Assembly: GCA_963702035.1 (NCBI GenBank)
Contig: OY969700.1
Span: 248,001 to 312,000, forward strand
Reading direction: 5' to 3'
DNA length: 64,000 nucleotides
Source: VRUE01 sp963702035
GTDB lineage: Bacteria; Actinomycetota; Thermoleophilia; Solirubrobacterales; 70-9
The first letter of the stretch is position 1. Every line of letters starts with the position of its first letter. The translations under genes and the position numbers were made by a program. Of this stretch, positions 42,068 to 49,922 are shown piece after piece. Below the pieces are notes generated by a model, which was not told the DNA's origin, searched no databases, and saw only the letters and a list, made by a program, of their open reading frames with translations.

Positions 42068-42754
42068 ATGTCTGAGCGGATGGCGGAGCTGCTCGAGGAG
42101 CGGCGGGTTGCGCCCTCGATTCTCTCGGCCGATTTCTCACGGCTGGGAGCCCAGGTCGAGGAGGTGATGGCGGCGGGGGCGCGGGTGATCCACGTCGACG
42201 TGATGGACGGGCATTTCGTCCCGCCGATCACGATCGGGCCGCTGGTCGCGGCGTCGATCGCCGACCGGGTGCACGCGGCCGGCGGCGCGGTCAACGTCCA
42301 CCTGATGATCGAGGCGCCCGAGCGCCACATCGAGGCCTTCGCCACCGCCGGCGCCGACTCGATCACCTTCCACGAGGAGGCCACGCCGCACGCCAACCGC
42401 ACCCTGGCGGCGATCCGCGAGCTGGGCTGTCTCGCCGGGATAGCGATCAACCCGGGCACGCCGGTCGAGGCGCTCGCCGAGCTGCGCGACCGCGCCGACA
42501 TTGCCCTCTGCATGACGGTCAACCCCGGCTGGGGCGGTCAGGCGTTCATCGAGGGCTCGAACGACAAGGTCTCGCGCCTCACCGGCATCGTCGGCTCGGC
42601 GAAGATCGAGGTGGACGGCGGCATCGACGTTGCCACCGCGGGCCCGATCGCGGCTGCCGGGGCATCGCTGTTCGTCGCGGGATCGGCTGTCTTCGGCGCC
42701 GCCGAGCCGGCCGCGGCCTACGCGGCGATCGTCGCCGCCGCCGGCGCGGCCTGA
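42068..42754 (+). CDS. rpe: Ribulose-phosphate 3-epimerase
   Basis: Rpe interconverts ribulose 5-phosphate and xylulose 5-phosphate in the pentose phosphate pathway. The 228-residue TIM barrel has the catalytic segments RVAPSILSADFSRLGAQVEE, VIHVDVMDGHFVPPITIGP, VNVHLMIEAPERHIEAF, ITFHEEA, CMTVNPGWGGQAFIEGS and IEVDGGID. Metal and catalytic aspartates and histidines are present. It belongs to the priA-def-fmt-rsmB run. Confidence 0.96.
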   Translation: MSERMAELLEERRVAPSILSADFSRLGAQVEEVMAAGARVIHVDVMDGHFVPPITIGPLVAASIADRVHAAGGAVNVHLMIEAPERHIEAFATAGADSITFHEEATPHANRTLAAIRELGCLAGIAINPGTPVEALAELRDRADIALCMTVNPGWGGQAFIEGSNDKVSRLTGIVGSAKIEVDGGIDVATAGPIAAAGASLFVAGSAVFGAAEPAAAYAAIVAAAGAA

Positions 42755-42764
42755 GGTCCGCGCC

Positions 42765-43514
42765 GTGCAGCGGGGACAGCTGCCCGGCCTCACCCGGCTC
42801 GCGCTGCTGGCCCTGGCGATCGGCCTGCTACTCGCGGCCGGCACGGCGGGCTACGCGCTCACCGAGCACGTCTCGGTCGGCTTCGGCTTCATCTGGGCGC
42901 TCGACACCGTCGCCACGGTCGGCTCGATTCCCGAGCCGGCAAGCACCGCCGGGCAGATCGTCAAGATCGCGCTGATCGTGCTCGGCGTGGGTACGCTTTT
43001 TTACGCCCTGGTGACCGTCGCCGAGTTCTTCGTCGCCGGTCACCTGTCCGGCCTGCTGGATGAAAGGAGGGCCTTGAAACAGATCGATTCGCTCAACGAC
43101 CACGTCCTCGTCTGCGGCTTCGGCCGGGTCGGCCGCCAGGTGGCCCGCGACCTGCGTGACGCCGGGCGCGACTTCGTCGTCATCGACACCGACGTCGAGG
43201 GTACGCGGGAGCATGCCGAGGCGACCGGGGCGCCGATCATCCACGGCCGCGCCTCCGACGACGACGTCCTGCACCGGGCGGGCATCATGCGCGCCGCCGG
43301 GGTGATCGCCTGCGTCGACTCCGACGCGGAGAACGTCTTCATCACGCTCAGCGCTCGCGGGCTGCGCTCCAACCTGACGATCGTCGCCCGCGCCAGCGAA
43401 GAGGACTCCGAGCCCAAGATGCTCCGCGCCGGCGCCGACCGCGTCGTCTCCCCCTACAAGGAGAGCGGCTCCGAGATGGTCCGCCTCGCGCTCGGCGCCG
43501 CCGCGGCGCTCTAG
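42765..43514 (+). CDS. Two-helix ion-channel-like protein with TrkA-N (RCK) domain
   Basis: A 249-residue protein. The N-terminus has two transmembrane helices flanking a pore-like segment, and the cytoplasmic part is a TrkA-N/RCK domain (HVLVCGFGRVGRQVARDLRD, VIDTDVEGTREHAEATGAPI, VSPYKESGSEMVRLALG). Bacterial potassium channels of this layout have the filter TXGYGD. Here the corresponding stretch reads LDTVATVGSIPEPAS, without GYGD, so ion selectivity is uncertain. The start is GTG 42765. It is convergent with the antiporter gene, with which it overlaps by four bases. Confidence 0.82.
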   Translation: MQRGQLPGLTRLALLALAIGLLLAAGTAGYALTEHVSVGFGFIWALDTVATVGSIPEPASTAGQIVKIALIVLGVGTLFYALVTVAEFFVAGHLSGLLDERRALKQIDSLNDHVLVCGFGRVGRQVARDLRDAGRDFVVIDTDVEGTREHAEATGAPIIHGRASDDDVLHRAGIMRAAGVIACVDSDAENVFITLSARGLRSNLTIVARASEEDSEPKMLRAGADRVVSPYKESGSEMVRLALGAAAAL

Positions 43515-45328
43515 TGCTGACGGGGCCGGGCCACGGGCACTACGAGGGTGCCTGCCGCCTCCTGCCACCAGGAGCGCTCGGTCTCCTCGATGTCGGGGCG
43601 CAGGGCGCGCCGTTCGCACCAGCGCGCCAGTGCCCGGCGGCCGCCGATGCCGACATGGCTCGCGCCGGTGATCGCGAAGCGCCCGTCGGCGAGGGCGACA
43701 AGGGCCCCCGGCTCGTCGCGGCGGGTCCGCAGGCGCTCGCGCACGGCGATCCCGTCGATCTCCCGCGGCTTCGCCGGGTCGCCGGCGAGGGTGTGGCCGG
43801 GGCGCACCGAGAAGACCTGCGGCGCGCCTCGCGGCGGTAGCAACAGCGGCGCCGGCTCGCCCAGCGGCCCCTCGCGCCAGCGTTCGGTCAGCCGCTCGAC
43901 CTCCTCGCGCTGGGGCTCCTGGACCAGCAGGTGCAGCTCGTCGCCGGGCTCGACCCGGGTCGAGCCACGCGGCGCGATCGCCCGCCCGTCGCGGACGATG
44001 AGGTGGACCAGCGCCTCGCGCGGCAGGCCGAGCTCCCGCACCAGCAGGCCGGCCACCGCGTCCCCCTCGTGGACCCGCCAGGAGATCAGCTCCCCGCCCA
44101 GCTTGCGCACGATGCCGACGTCGGCGACCGGCTCGGGAAGCGCCGGCTCGGTGCTGGTCACGCCGAGCCAACGCGCCACCGGCTCGACCGTCGCCCCCTG
44201 GATCACGGTCGAGGTGAGGACGACGAAGAAGACCGCGTCGAAGATCAGCTTTGCCTCGGCGACCCCGGCGACGACCGGGAAGGTCGCGAGCCAGATCGGA
44301 ATCGCGCCGCGCAGGCCGGCCCAGCCGAGCATCGTGCGCTCGCGCGGGCCGAGCCCCCCGAATTGGGTGACCAGCAGCGTCGCCAGCGGCCGGGCGGCAA
44401 AGATGAGCACGACCGAGAGCAGCAGGCCTCGTCCGGCGACGCCCCAGAGGTCGCCCGGGAAGACAAGCAGGCCGAGCAGGAAGAAGAGGCCGATCTGGAC
44501 CAGCCAGCTCAGCCCCTGGTGAAAGGAGACAACGGTGCTGCGAGCCGGCAGCGAGCCGGTGCCGAGCACCAGCGCGGCGACGTATACGGCGAGGAAGCCG
44601 GAGCCGCCGGCGACCTCGGCGATGCCGTAGGCGAGCGCCGCCGTCGCCAGCGTCGCCACCGGGTAGAGGCCCTGGGTCGGCAGCTCGGCGCGGGAGATCG
44701 CCCAGCGCGCGAGCCGGCCGACGGCGAGGCCAAGCGCGGCGCCGAGGGTCAGCTTGACGACGAAGGCGAGCGCCATGTCGGCGGCGCCGTAGGAGGGGTC
44801 GGCGATCCATTCGCCGAAGCCGATCACGAGCAGCAGTGCGACGGGGTCGTTCATCCCCGACTCGCCCTCGAGCGTGCGGGCGAGCCGGCGCTCGAGCCGC
44901 GAGCCGCGCAGCACGGCGAAGATCGCCGCCGAGTCGGTCGCGGCGACGGCGGCGCCGAGGATCAACCCCTGCAGGGTGCTCAGGTCGAAGATCCAGATCG
45001 CCGCCGCTCCGGTTGCCATCGCGGTCAGGAAAGTGCCGAGCGTGGCCAGGCCGATCGCCGTGCCGAGCACCGGCCGGATCTCGTGCCAGCCGGCGGTCAG
45101 GCCGCCCTCGAAGAGGATCAGGACGAGGCCGATCGTGCCCGCGGTCTGGGCGGCGCCGTAGTCGTCGAATTCGATCCCGCCGAGGCCTTCGGAGCCGAGC
45201 AGCATCCCCAGCCCGAGGAAGAGCAGCAGGCCGGGCACGCGCACGCGGTCGGCGACGAGGGCGGCGGCGATGCCGGCGGCCAGCAGCGCGCCGACGATCA
45301 GGATCAGCTCGGCGTCGTGCCCTTCCAT
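43511..45328 (-). CDS. Cation/proton antiporter, NhaP2/CvrA-like, with TrkA-C domain
   Basis: A 605-residue protein with 12-13 transmembrane segments of the CPA1 family. Key membrane motifs are LGLGMLLGSEGLGG, ILFEGGLTAGWHEI, AVAATDSAAIFAVLRGS and LEGESGMNDPVALLL, with the paired acidic/asparagine residues needed for exchange. Residues about 400-480 form a TrkA-C domain (GGELISWRVHEGDAVAGLLV, then REALVHLIVRDGRAIAPRGS), and the tail is a CorC-like region. Such proteins usually expel potassium or sodium in exchange for protons. Its neighbour carries an RCK domain, so both may respond to potassium or nucleotides. Confidence 0.92.
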   Translation of the reverse strand: MEGHDAELILIVGALLAAGIAAALVADRVRVPGLLLFLGLGMLLGSEGLGGIEFDDYGAAQTAGTIGLVLILFEGGLTAGWHEIRPVLGTAIGLATLGTFLTAMATGAAAIWIFDLSTLQGLILGAAVAATDSAAIFAVLRGSRLERRLARTLEGESGMNDPVALLLVIGFGEWIADPSYGAADMALAFVVKLTLGAALGLAVGRLARWAISRAELPTQGLYPVATLATAALAYGIAEVAGGSGFLAVYVAALVLGTGSLPARSTVVSFHQGLSWLVQIGLFFLLGLLVFPGDLWGVAGRGLLLSVVLIFAARPLATLLVTQFGGLGPRERTMLGWAGLRGAIPIWLATFPVVAGVAEAKLIFDAVFFVVLTSTVIQGATVEPVARWLGVTSTEPALPEPVADVGIVRKLGGELISWRVHEGDAVAGLLVRELGLPREALVHLIVRDGRAIAPRGSTRVEPGDELHLLVQEPQREEVERLTERWREGPLGEPAPLLLPPRGAPQVFSVRPGHTLAGDPAKPREIDGIAVRERLRTRRDEPGALVALADGRFAITGASHVGIGGRRALARWCERRALRPDIEETERSWWQEAAGTLVVPVARPRQH

Positions 45329-45358
45329 CAGCGGACCCTAGATGATCGTTCCTGACCG

Positions 45359-46771
45359 CTATACCTGCTCGTCGATAGCCGCCAGCCGCGCCTCCAGCTC
45401 CTCGGGCGAGCCCGGCAAGGGCACGTCCTCGGCCCGCTCGTGCGGGTGGCTGTAGGCGTAGTGGAGGAGTGAGAAGAGCAGCCCCGCCGCGAGCACGAAG
45501 CCGACCTCGACCCGGCGGAACTCGTTGCTGACCAGCGGCACGAAGTTCCAGCCGATGAACAATGCCGCGCAGGCGATCCAGCGGGCGGCGGCGCGGCGCA
45601 CCTGGCCCTGCGCGATGCAGGCCTGGTTGACCGTCACCGAGCAGAGGTAGAGGCCCATGCCGACCGTGACCAGCAGCAGGCCGGCGCGGTCGTAGGTGAA
45701 CTTGTTGCTGAAGGCGATCTGCATCGCCTTCGGGCCGACCAGTCCCATGAAGACGAAAGCGGCCGCGGTGAAGGCGGCGAGGCCGAGCAGGACCATGCGC
45801 ACGGTCTGGCGGAACTCGCGTTCGCTTTCGTCGCTGCCGGCGGCATGCAACGTGGTCAGGTGGGGGAGGATGCTGGTCGAGACCGACTGGAAGAGCTGCA
45901 GCGGGGCGCGGGCGATCATCAGCACGTTGAAGATGAAGCCCGCCGCCGCCGCGCCCTGCAGTCCGCGGACGATCAGCGGGCCGGCATTGAGGAAGGCCTG
46001 TTCGCTGAACATGATCACCAGCACGGCCGCGGCAAATCCGCTGCCCTTTCTAAGGGAGAAGTCCTCCAGATCGTCGTCGGCGGGTGGCGCCGGCTGCCTG
46101 CTCTCCTGTTTCGCCCGCCGCGCGAAGGCGAGCGGGACGACCATCAGGCTCAGGGCGGGGGCGGCGGTGATCCCGATCGCGACCGCCGACTGGCCGCTCA
46201 GCACGCTGACCGCGACGAGGACGGCGAAGACGGTGCGGAAGCAGGATTCGGAGAGGATCAGGGCGACGAAGAGGCCGAAGCGCTGGCTGCCGGCGAGGAA
46301 GCCGCGGGCGAAGTAGCTCGCCGCGTAGAAGAGGACCGCGGAGAAGAAGACCCAGTAGAGCGCTTCGTTGCCCTCCAGCAGGCCGTTCTGGATCGGCCCC
46401 CGCAACGCCAGCGCGGCGACGGCGAAGAAAAGCGAGAGGCCGAACTGGATCGTCGAGGCGACCCGCATCGGCTCGCTGATCGACTCCCCCTTCGTCCGCC
46501 GTTCGGAGATGTGCCGCGAGAGCAGCTGTTCGACCGGCCTGTAAAGGGTCGAGATGGTGATGAAGACGGCCGACCAGAGCACCGTGATCTGCCCGTAGTC
46601 GGGCTTGGAGAGCACGTGCGAGGCGATCAGGAAGTAGGCGTAGGTGATCAGGCCGGTGAGGCCGACGCCGACGGCCAGGAAGCTCGCCAGGCGGCCGTAC
46701 TCGGCGGTCGAGGATCCGCCCGCGGGGGCGTCCCCGGGCTTGGCCCCGGGGAGTTTCTCGCGCAGGCCCAT
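45359..46771 (-). CDS. Polysaccharide/lipid flippase, MOP superfamily
   Basis: A 470-residue membrane protein with about 12-14 hydrophobic segments, typical of Wzx/PST-type flippases: FLAVGVGLTGLITYAYFLIA, VLSKPDYGQITVLWSAVF and LFYAASYFARGFLAGSQRFG. These move undecaprenyl-linked oligosaccharides across the membrane. The hydrophilic N-terminus (KLPGAKPGDAPAGGSS) and C-terminus (SPEELEARLAAIDEQV) are cytoplasmic. Its ATG shares one base with the stop of the upstream GT2 gene, suggesting that both act in the same glycan pathway. Confidence 0.85.
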   Translation of the reverse strand: MGLREKLPGAKPGDAPAGGSSTAEYGRLASFLAVGVGLTGLITYAYFLIASHVLSKPDYGQITVLWSAVFITISTLYRPVEQLLSRHISERRTKGESISEPMRVASTIQFGLSLFFAVAALALRGPIQNGLLEGNEALYWVFFSAVLFYAASYFARGFLAGSQRFGLFVALILSESCFRTVFAVLVAVSVLSGQSAVAIGITAAPALSLMVVPLAFARRAKQESRQPAPPADDDLEDFSLRKGSGFAAAVLVIMFSEQAFLNAGPLIVRGLQGAAAAGFIFNVLMIARAPLQLFQSVSTSILPHLTTLHAAGSDESEREFRQTVRMVLLGLAAFTAAAFVFMGLVGPKAMQIAFSNKFTYDRAGLLLVTVGMGLYLCSVTVNQACIAQGQVRRAAARWIACAALFIGWNFVPLVSNEFRRVEVGFVLAAGLLFSLLHYAYSHPHERAEDVPLPGSPEELEARLAAIDEQV

Positions 46772-47757
46772 CAGCGCTTGGGCGCGCCGCGCTCGTAGTG
46801 GGACGGCTCGACGCCGAGCGAGAGCTCGACCCGGCGCACCCGCTCGAAGACCCGCTGCGTCATCACCCGCTGGCCGGCGAGCAGGTCGCCGATCACGCCC
46901 AGCGCCAGCAACTGCAGCGCCGCGATGAAGAGCACCGCGCCGAGGATCAGCGACTGGATGTGGCCAGTGCTGTCGCCGTTGAAGATCCAGTCGATCAGGA
47001 ATGGCATCCAGGCGGCGAGCGCGAGGACGCCGACGAGGGCGCCGGCGGCGGCGAAGACGCGCAGCGGCTCATAGCGGGCGTAGATGCGCAGGATCGAGAG
47101 GGCGTTGCGGCGCACGTAGGCGCCGGTCGAGTCGAAGAGTCGCGACTCGCGCGTCCGCGGGTTGGTCGCCACCTCGACTCCCTCGACGGCGACCAGCATC
47201 TTGCCGGCCTGGATCAGGCTCTCCAGCGTGTAGGTGAAGTTGTCGGTGACGAGCAGGCCCAGCGCGGCCTCGCGGTTGTAGGCGCGGAAGCCGGAGGTCG
47301 TGTCGGCGATCGCCGTGCCCGAGATCCTGCGCACGACCCAGCTGCCGGCTCGCTGCAGCGCCTTCTTCGAGCCGGAGAAGTGCTCGATCGTGGCGACGCG
47401 GCGGTCGCCGACGACCATGTCGGCGTCGCCGGCGAGGATCGGCGCCAGCAGCTTCGGCACGTCGGCGCCGCTGTACTGGTTGTCGGCGTCGGTGTTGACG
47501 ACGACGTCGGCGCCGAGCTTGAGGCAGGCGTCGAGGCCGGCCTGGAAGGCCGCCGCGAGGCCCCGGTTGTTGGTCAGGCGGACGATGTGCTCCACTCCGC
47601 ACTCGCGGGCGACCTCGACCGTGCGGTCGGTCGAGCCGTCGTCGATCACCAACAGCTCGACCGCGTCGATGCCCTCGATCTGGCGCGGCAGGTCGGCGAT
47701 CGTCCGCGGCAGCGTCGCTTCCTCATTCAGGCAGGGGATTTGGATGATCAGCTTCAT
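46771..47757 (-). CDS. Family 2 glycosyltransferase (DPM1/GtrB-like)
   Basis: A 328-residue membrane-associated GT2 enzyme. The catalytic domain begins MKLIIQIPCLNEEATLPRTI and has LLVIDDGSTDRTVEVA, GLAAAFQAGLDACLKLGADV, NTDADNQY (DXD) and MVVGDRRVATIEHFSGSK. Two C-terminal transmembrane helices follow (VFAAAGALVGVLALAAW, SLILGAVLFIAALQLLALGV). Such enzymes transfer sugars to polyprenyl phosphate or a lipid-linked glycan. ATG 47757 was chosen at the family N-terminus. It is followed directly by the flippase gene. Confidence 0.9.
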   Translation of the reverse strand: MKLIIQIPCLNEEATLPRTIADLPRQIEGIDAVELLVIDDGSTDRTVEVARECGVEHIVRLTNNRGLAAAFQAGLDACLKLGADVVVNTDADNQYSGADVPKLLAPILAGDADMVVGDRRVATIEHFSGSKKALQRAGSWVVRRISGTAIADTTSGFRAYNREAALGLLVTDNFTYTLESLIQAGKMLVAVEGVEVATNPRTRESRLFDSTGAYVRRNALSILRIYARYEPLRVFAAAGALVGVLALAAWMPFLIDWIFNGDSTGHIQSLILGAVLFIAALQLLALGVIGDLLAGQRVMTQRVFERVRRVELSLGVEPSHYERGAPKR

Positions 47758-47846
47758 CGTTGGCCGGTCAGGGTATCCCCGGGTCCGGCCAGTCGGCGCG
47801 CGGGTCCTGTCGCGGGAGGAGGGTTGCCCCGGGTGGGTGTGGGGGC

Positions 47847-48007
47847 GAAGTGAGGATGGGGTGTCCCGGTTGCCTGCGGTGTGAAGCGAGGATGGGGTGT
47901 CCCTTCGTTTGCTGGGTTTTTCGCCTGAGGCGCTGGTGGCCGTCCGAGGTTGTGGGTGAGGCGAAAAACAGGACGCCGCGCGCTCCGGGACACCCCATCC
48001 TCGCTTC
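47847..48007. repeat. Palindromic element family 1, copy A (with duplicated left arm), GT2-ribD gap
   Basis: Perfect 21-base outer arms lie at 47883-47903 and 47987-48007. The core between them has GGGTTTTTCGCC and GGCGAAAAACAGGACGCC. A second copy of the left arm with one change sits 36 bases earlier (47847-47867). It occupies most of the divergent 295-base gap between the GT2 gene and ribD. Near the ribD start, ATTGAC (48029-48034) and GTCAAT (48041-48046) form a separate dyad. Confidence 0.9.
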
Positions 48008-48052
48008 GCCGCGGACGCAGGGAGTACCATTGACTGACTCGTCAATCAACTT

Positions 48053-49315
48053 ATGGATTCGACGCTTACAACCGCGGATCGGGAGCACCTGAAACGGGCT
48101 TTGGAGCTTGCGGAGTTCGGGCGTGGGCGGGTTAGTCCGAATCCGCTTGTTGGAGCGGTTGTGGTGCGTGATGGCGAGGTGATTGGCAAGGGGTTTCACG
48201 CGGAGCTGGGTGAGTTGCATGCTGAGCGGGCGGCGCTTGGTGATTGTGGGGAGAGGGGGGAGGATCCTCGTGGGGCGATTATGTATGTGACGCTCGAGCC
48301 TTGTGCGCATCAGGGGCGGCAGCCGCCCTGTGTGGATGCGATTCTGGAAGCTGGGATCTCGCGGGTTGTGATCGGGTCCGACGATCCGAGTGAGAAGGCC
48401 GCCGGGCGGGGGCCGGGAATGCTTCGCGACGGCGAAGTGAAAGTCGAGTTCGCCGCCGGTGAGGAGGCGACCGCCGCCCGCCTGCTCAACCAGCCATTCC
48501 GCAAGCACGCCCGTACGGGCCTACCCCTGGTCACCCTGAAGCTGGCGATGTCGCTCGACGGTCAGACCGAGACCGCTCCAGGCGACTCACCCTGGATCAG
48601 CGGCAAGCAGAGCCAGGAGCTGGTCCACCGCTGGCGAGCCGAATCCGACGCGATAGCCGTAGGCATCGGCACCGTCCTGGCCGACGACCCCCTCCTGACC
48701 GCCCGACCCGACCCTTCCGGTGCGCCTTTTGCTCCCATATCAAGCAAAAGGCGCACCGGAACGGATCTGCGGCAGCCGCTCCGCGTCGTCTTCGACCGCC
48801 AGGCCCGCCTCCCACTCGACTCCCAGCTCCTCCAAACGCTCGACGTGTCCCCGGTCGTCGTGGTGGTCTCCCAGCACGCCGACGCCCAGCGCATTGCCGC
48901 TCTACGCGACAAAGGCGCAGAGATCCTCGCCGCCGACGACATCGAGGCAGCCCTTGCCGCCCTAGGCCGCCGCAACATCACCAGCCTCTTCCTAGAGGGC
49001 GGCCGCACCCTCGCGGCAGCTTTCCTGGCGAAAGATGCCATCGACCAATCCCGCACGTTCATCGCCCCGACCCTCCTCGGCGATCCGAGGGGCGAGGGTG
49101 GGGATGTCCCTCCGGCGCAGCGGCGTCCTCTTTTTCGCCCCGATGACCTTCACGGACAGCCGCCGAGTCCTCAGGCGAAAAACCCAGCAAGCGGGAGGGA
49201 CACCCCCACCCTCGCCCTGAACAGCGGGAGTGGCACCCCCGGTCGGGCCCTACACCACACCGTCGAAGCAATTGGCGAGGACATCCTGATCACGGCCCGC
49301 TTCAAGGAGTGGTGA
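48053..49315 (+). CDS. ribD: Bifunctional riboflavin deaminase/reductase, with two in-frame palindromes
   Basis: RibD deaminates and reduces the pyrimidine product of RibA. The 420-residue protein has the zinc deaminase domain (GRGRVSPNPLVGAVVVRDG, the HAERAAL zinc histidine and glutamate, PCAHQGRQPPC) and the reductase domain (LPLVTLKLAMSLDGQTE, WRAESDAIAVGIGTVLADDP, LFLEGGRTLAAAF). Residues 221-237 come from a 47-bp palindrome and residues 347-389 from a family 1 element near the C-terminus, where the normal ending TVEAIGEDILITARF resumes. The 5' 250 bases are richer in G and T. No FMN riboswitch was found upstream. Confidence 0.93.
   Translation: MDSTLTTADREHLKRALELAEFGRGRVSPNPLVGAVVVRDGEVIGKGFHAELGELHAERAALGDCGERGEDPRGAIMYVTLEPCAHQGRQPPCVDAILEAGISRVVIGSDDPSEKAAGRGPGMLRDGEVKVEFAAGEEATAARLLNQPFRKHARTGLPLVTLKLAMSLDGQTETAPGDSPWISGKQSQELVHRWRAESDAIAVGIGTVLADDPLLTARPDPSGAPFAPISSKRRTGTDLRQPLRVVFDRQARLPLDSQLLQTLDVSPVVVVVSQHADAQRIAALRDKGAEILAADDIEAALAALGRRNITSLFLEGGRTLAAAFLAKDAIDQSRTFIAPTLLGDPRGEGGDVPPAQRRPLFRPDDLHGQPPSPQAKNPASGRDTPTLALNSGSGTPGRALHHTVEAIGEDILITARFKEW
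48715..48761. repeat. 47-bp perfect palindrome inside ribD
   Basis: Arms of 19 bases at 48715-48733 and 48743-48761 are perfect complements around a 9-base loop (CCCATATCA). It is read in frame between RPDPSG and GTDLRQPL in the reductase domain. The arm sequence is unrelated to the other elements. Confidence 0.85.
49090..49217. repeat. Palindromic element family 1, copy B, in frame within ribD
   Basis: Outer arms of 24 bases (49090-49113 and 49194-49217) match at 23 positions. The core is in reverse orientation relative to copies A, C and D: GGCGTCCTCTTTTTCGCC first, then GGCGAAAAACCCAGCAAGC. It adds about 43 residues without a stop, including RRPLFRPDD and QAKNPASGRDT. Confidence 0.92.
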
Positions 49316-49316
49316 G

Positions 49317-49922
49317 ATGTTCACCGGACTGATCCAGGGCGTCGGCACGGTCGAGTCGGTCGATGCCGGCGAGGACGGCGCGCGCCTCCGCATCGCGACG
49401 AGCCTCGCCGCCGAGATCGAGCCCGGCGACTCGGTCGCCGTCAACGGCGTCTGCCTGACGGCCACGACCATCACGGCTGACGGCTTCGAGACCGAGGCGA
49501 TGAACCAGACGCTGGAGGTGACCTCGCTCGGCGGCCTGGAGGCCGGCGGTCGCGTCAACCTGGAGCTTGCGATGAAGGCCTCCGACCGCCTCGGCGGCCA
49601 CATCGTCCAGGGGCACGTCGACGGTGTCGGGGAGGTCGCCTCGATCGAGGCGGACGGTTTCGCCAAGCGCCTGCGCGTCGCGCTCGCCCCAGACCTGCTG
49701 CGCTACGCGATCGAGAAGGGCTCGATTACGCTCGACGGCGTCAGCCTCACGGTCGCGGATTTGGGCGAGTCTTGGGTATCTGTTTCCCTGATACCCGAGA
49801 CCCTTGAGAGGACGACTCTGGGCGACGCCGCCCCGGGACGCAAGTTGAATGTCGAGTGTGACGTGATCGCAAAGCATGTGGAGCGGTTGATGGCACCATT
49901 CGCTGGAAAGGAGCGAGCGTGA
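49317..49922 (+). CDS. ribE: Riboflavin synthase, alpha subunit
   Basis: RibE dismutates two lumazine molecules to riboflavin. The 201-residue protein starts with the signature MFTGLIQGVGTV and contains the two homologous lumazine-binding halves, with SVAVNGVCLTATTI in the first and GSITLDGVSLTVADLGESW in the second, plus GGHIVQGHVDGVGEV and LIPETLERTTLG. It starts two bases after the ribD stop and overlaps ribBA by GTGA. A short inverted repeat at 49770-49800 lies in conserved coding sequence and is probably not an insertion. Confidence 0.96.
   Translation: MFTGLIQGVGTVESVDAGEDGARLRIATSLAAEIEPGDSVAVNGVCLTATTITADGFETEAMNQTLEVTSLGGLEAGGRVNLELAMKASDRLGGHIVQGHVDGVGEVASIEADGFAKRLRVALAPDLLRYAIEKGSITLDGVSLTVADLGESWVSVSLIPETLERTTLGDAAPGRKLNVECDVIAKHVERLMAPFAGKERA

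Noticed and set aside
47880..48052. FMN riboswitch (RFN element) before ribD
   Set aside because: None of the conserved RFN segments could be found; the gap is filled by the family 1 palindrome.
48029..48057. TTGACT/TATGGA as the ribD promoter
   Set aside because: With normal spacing the -10 would overlap the start codon, so it could not produce an mRNA containing ATG 48053.
49770..49800. 11-bp inverted repeat within ribE as another inserted palindrome
   Set aside because: It lies in sequence that is conserved at protein level in riboflavin synthases (ESWVSVSLIPETLERTTLG), so nothing has been inserted.
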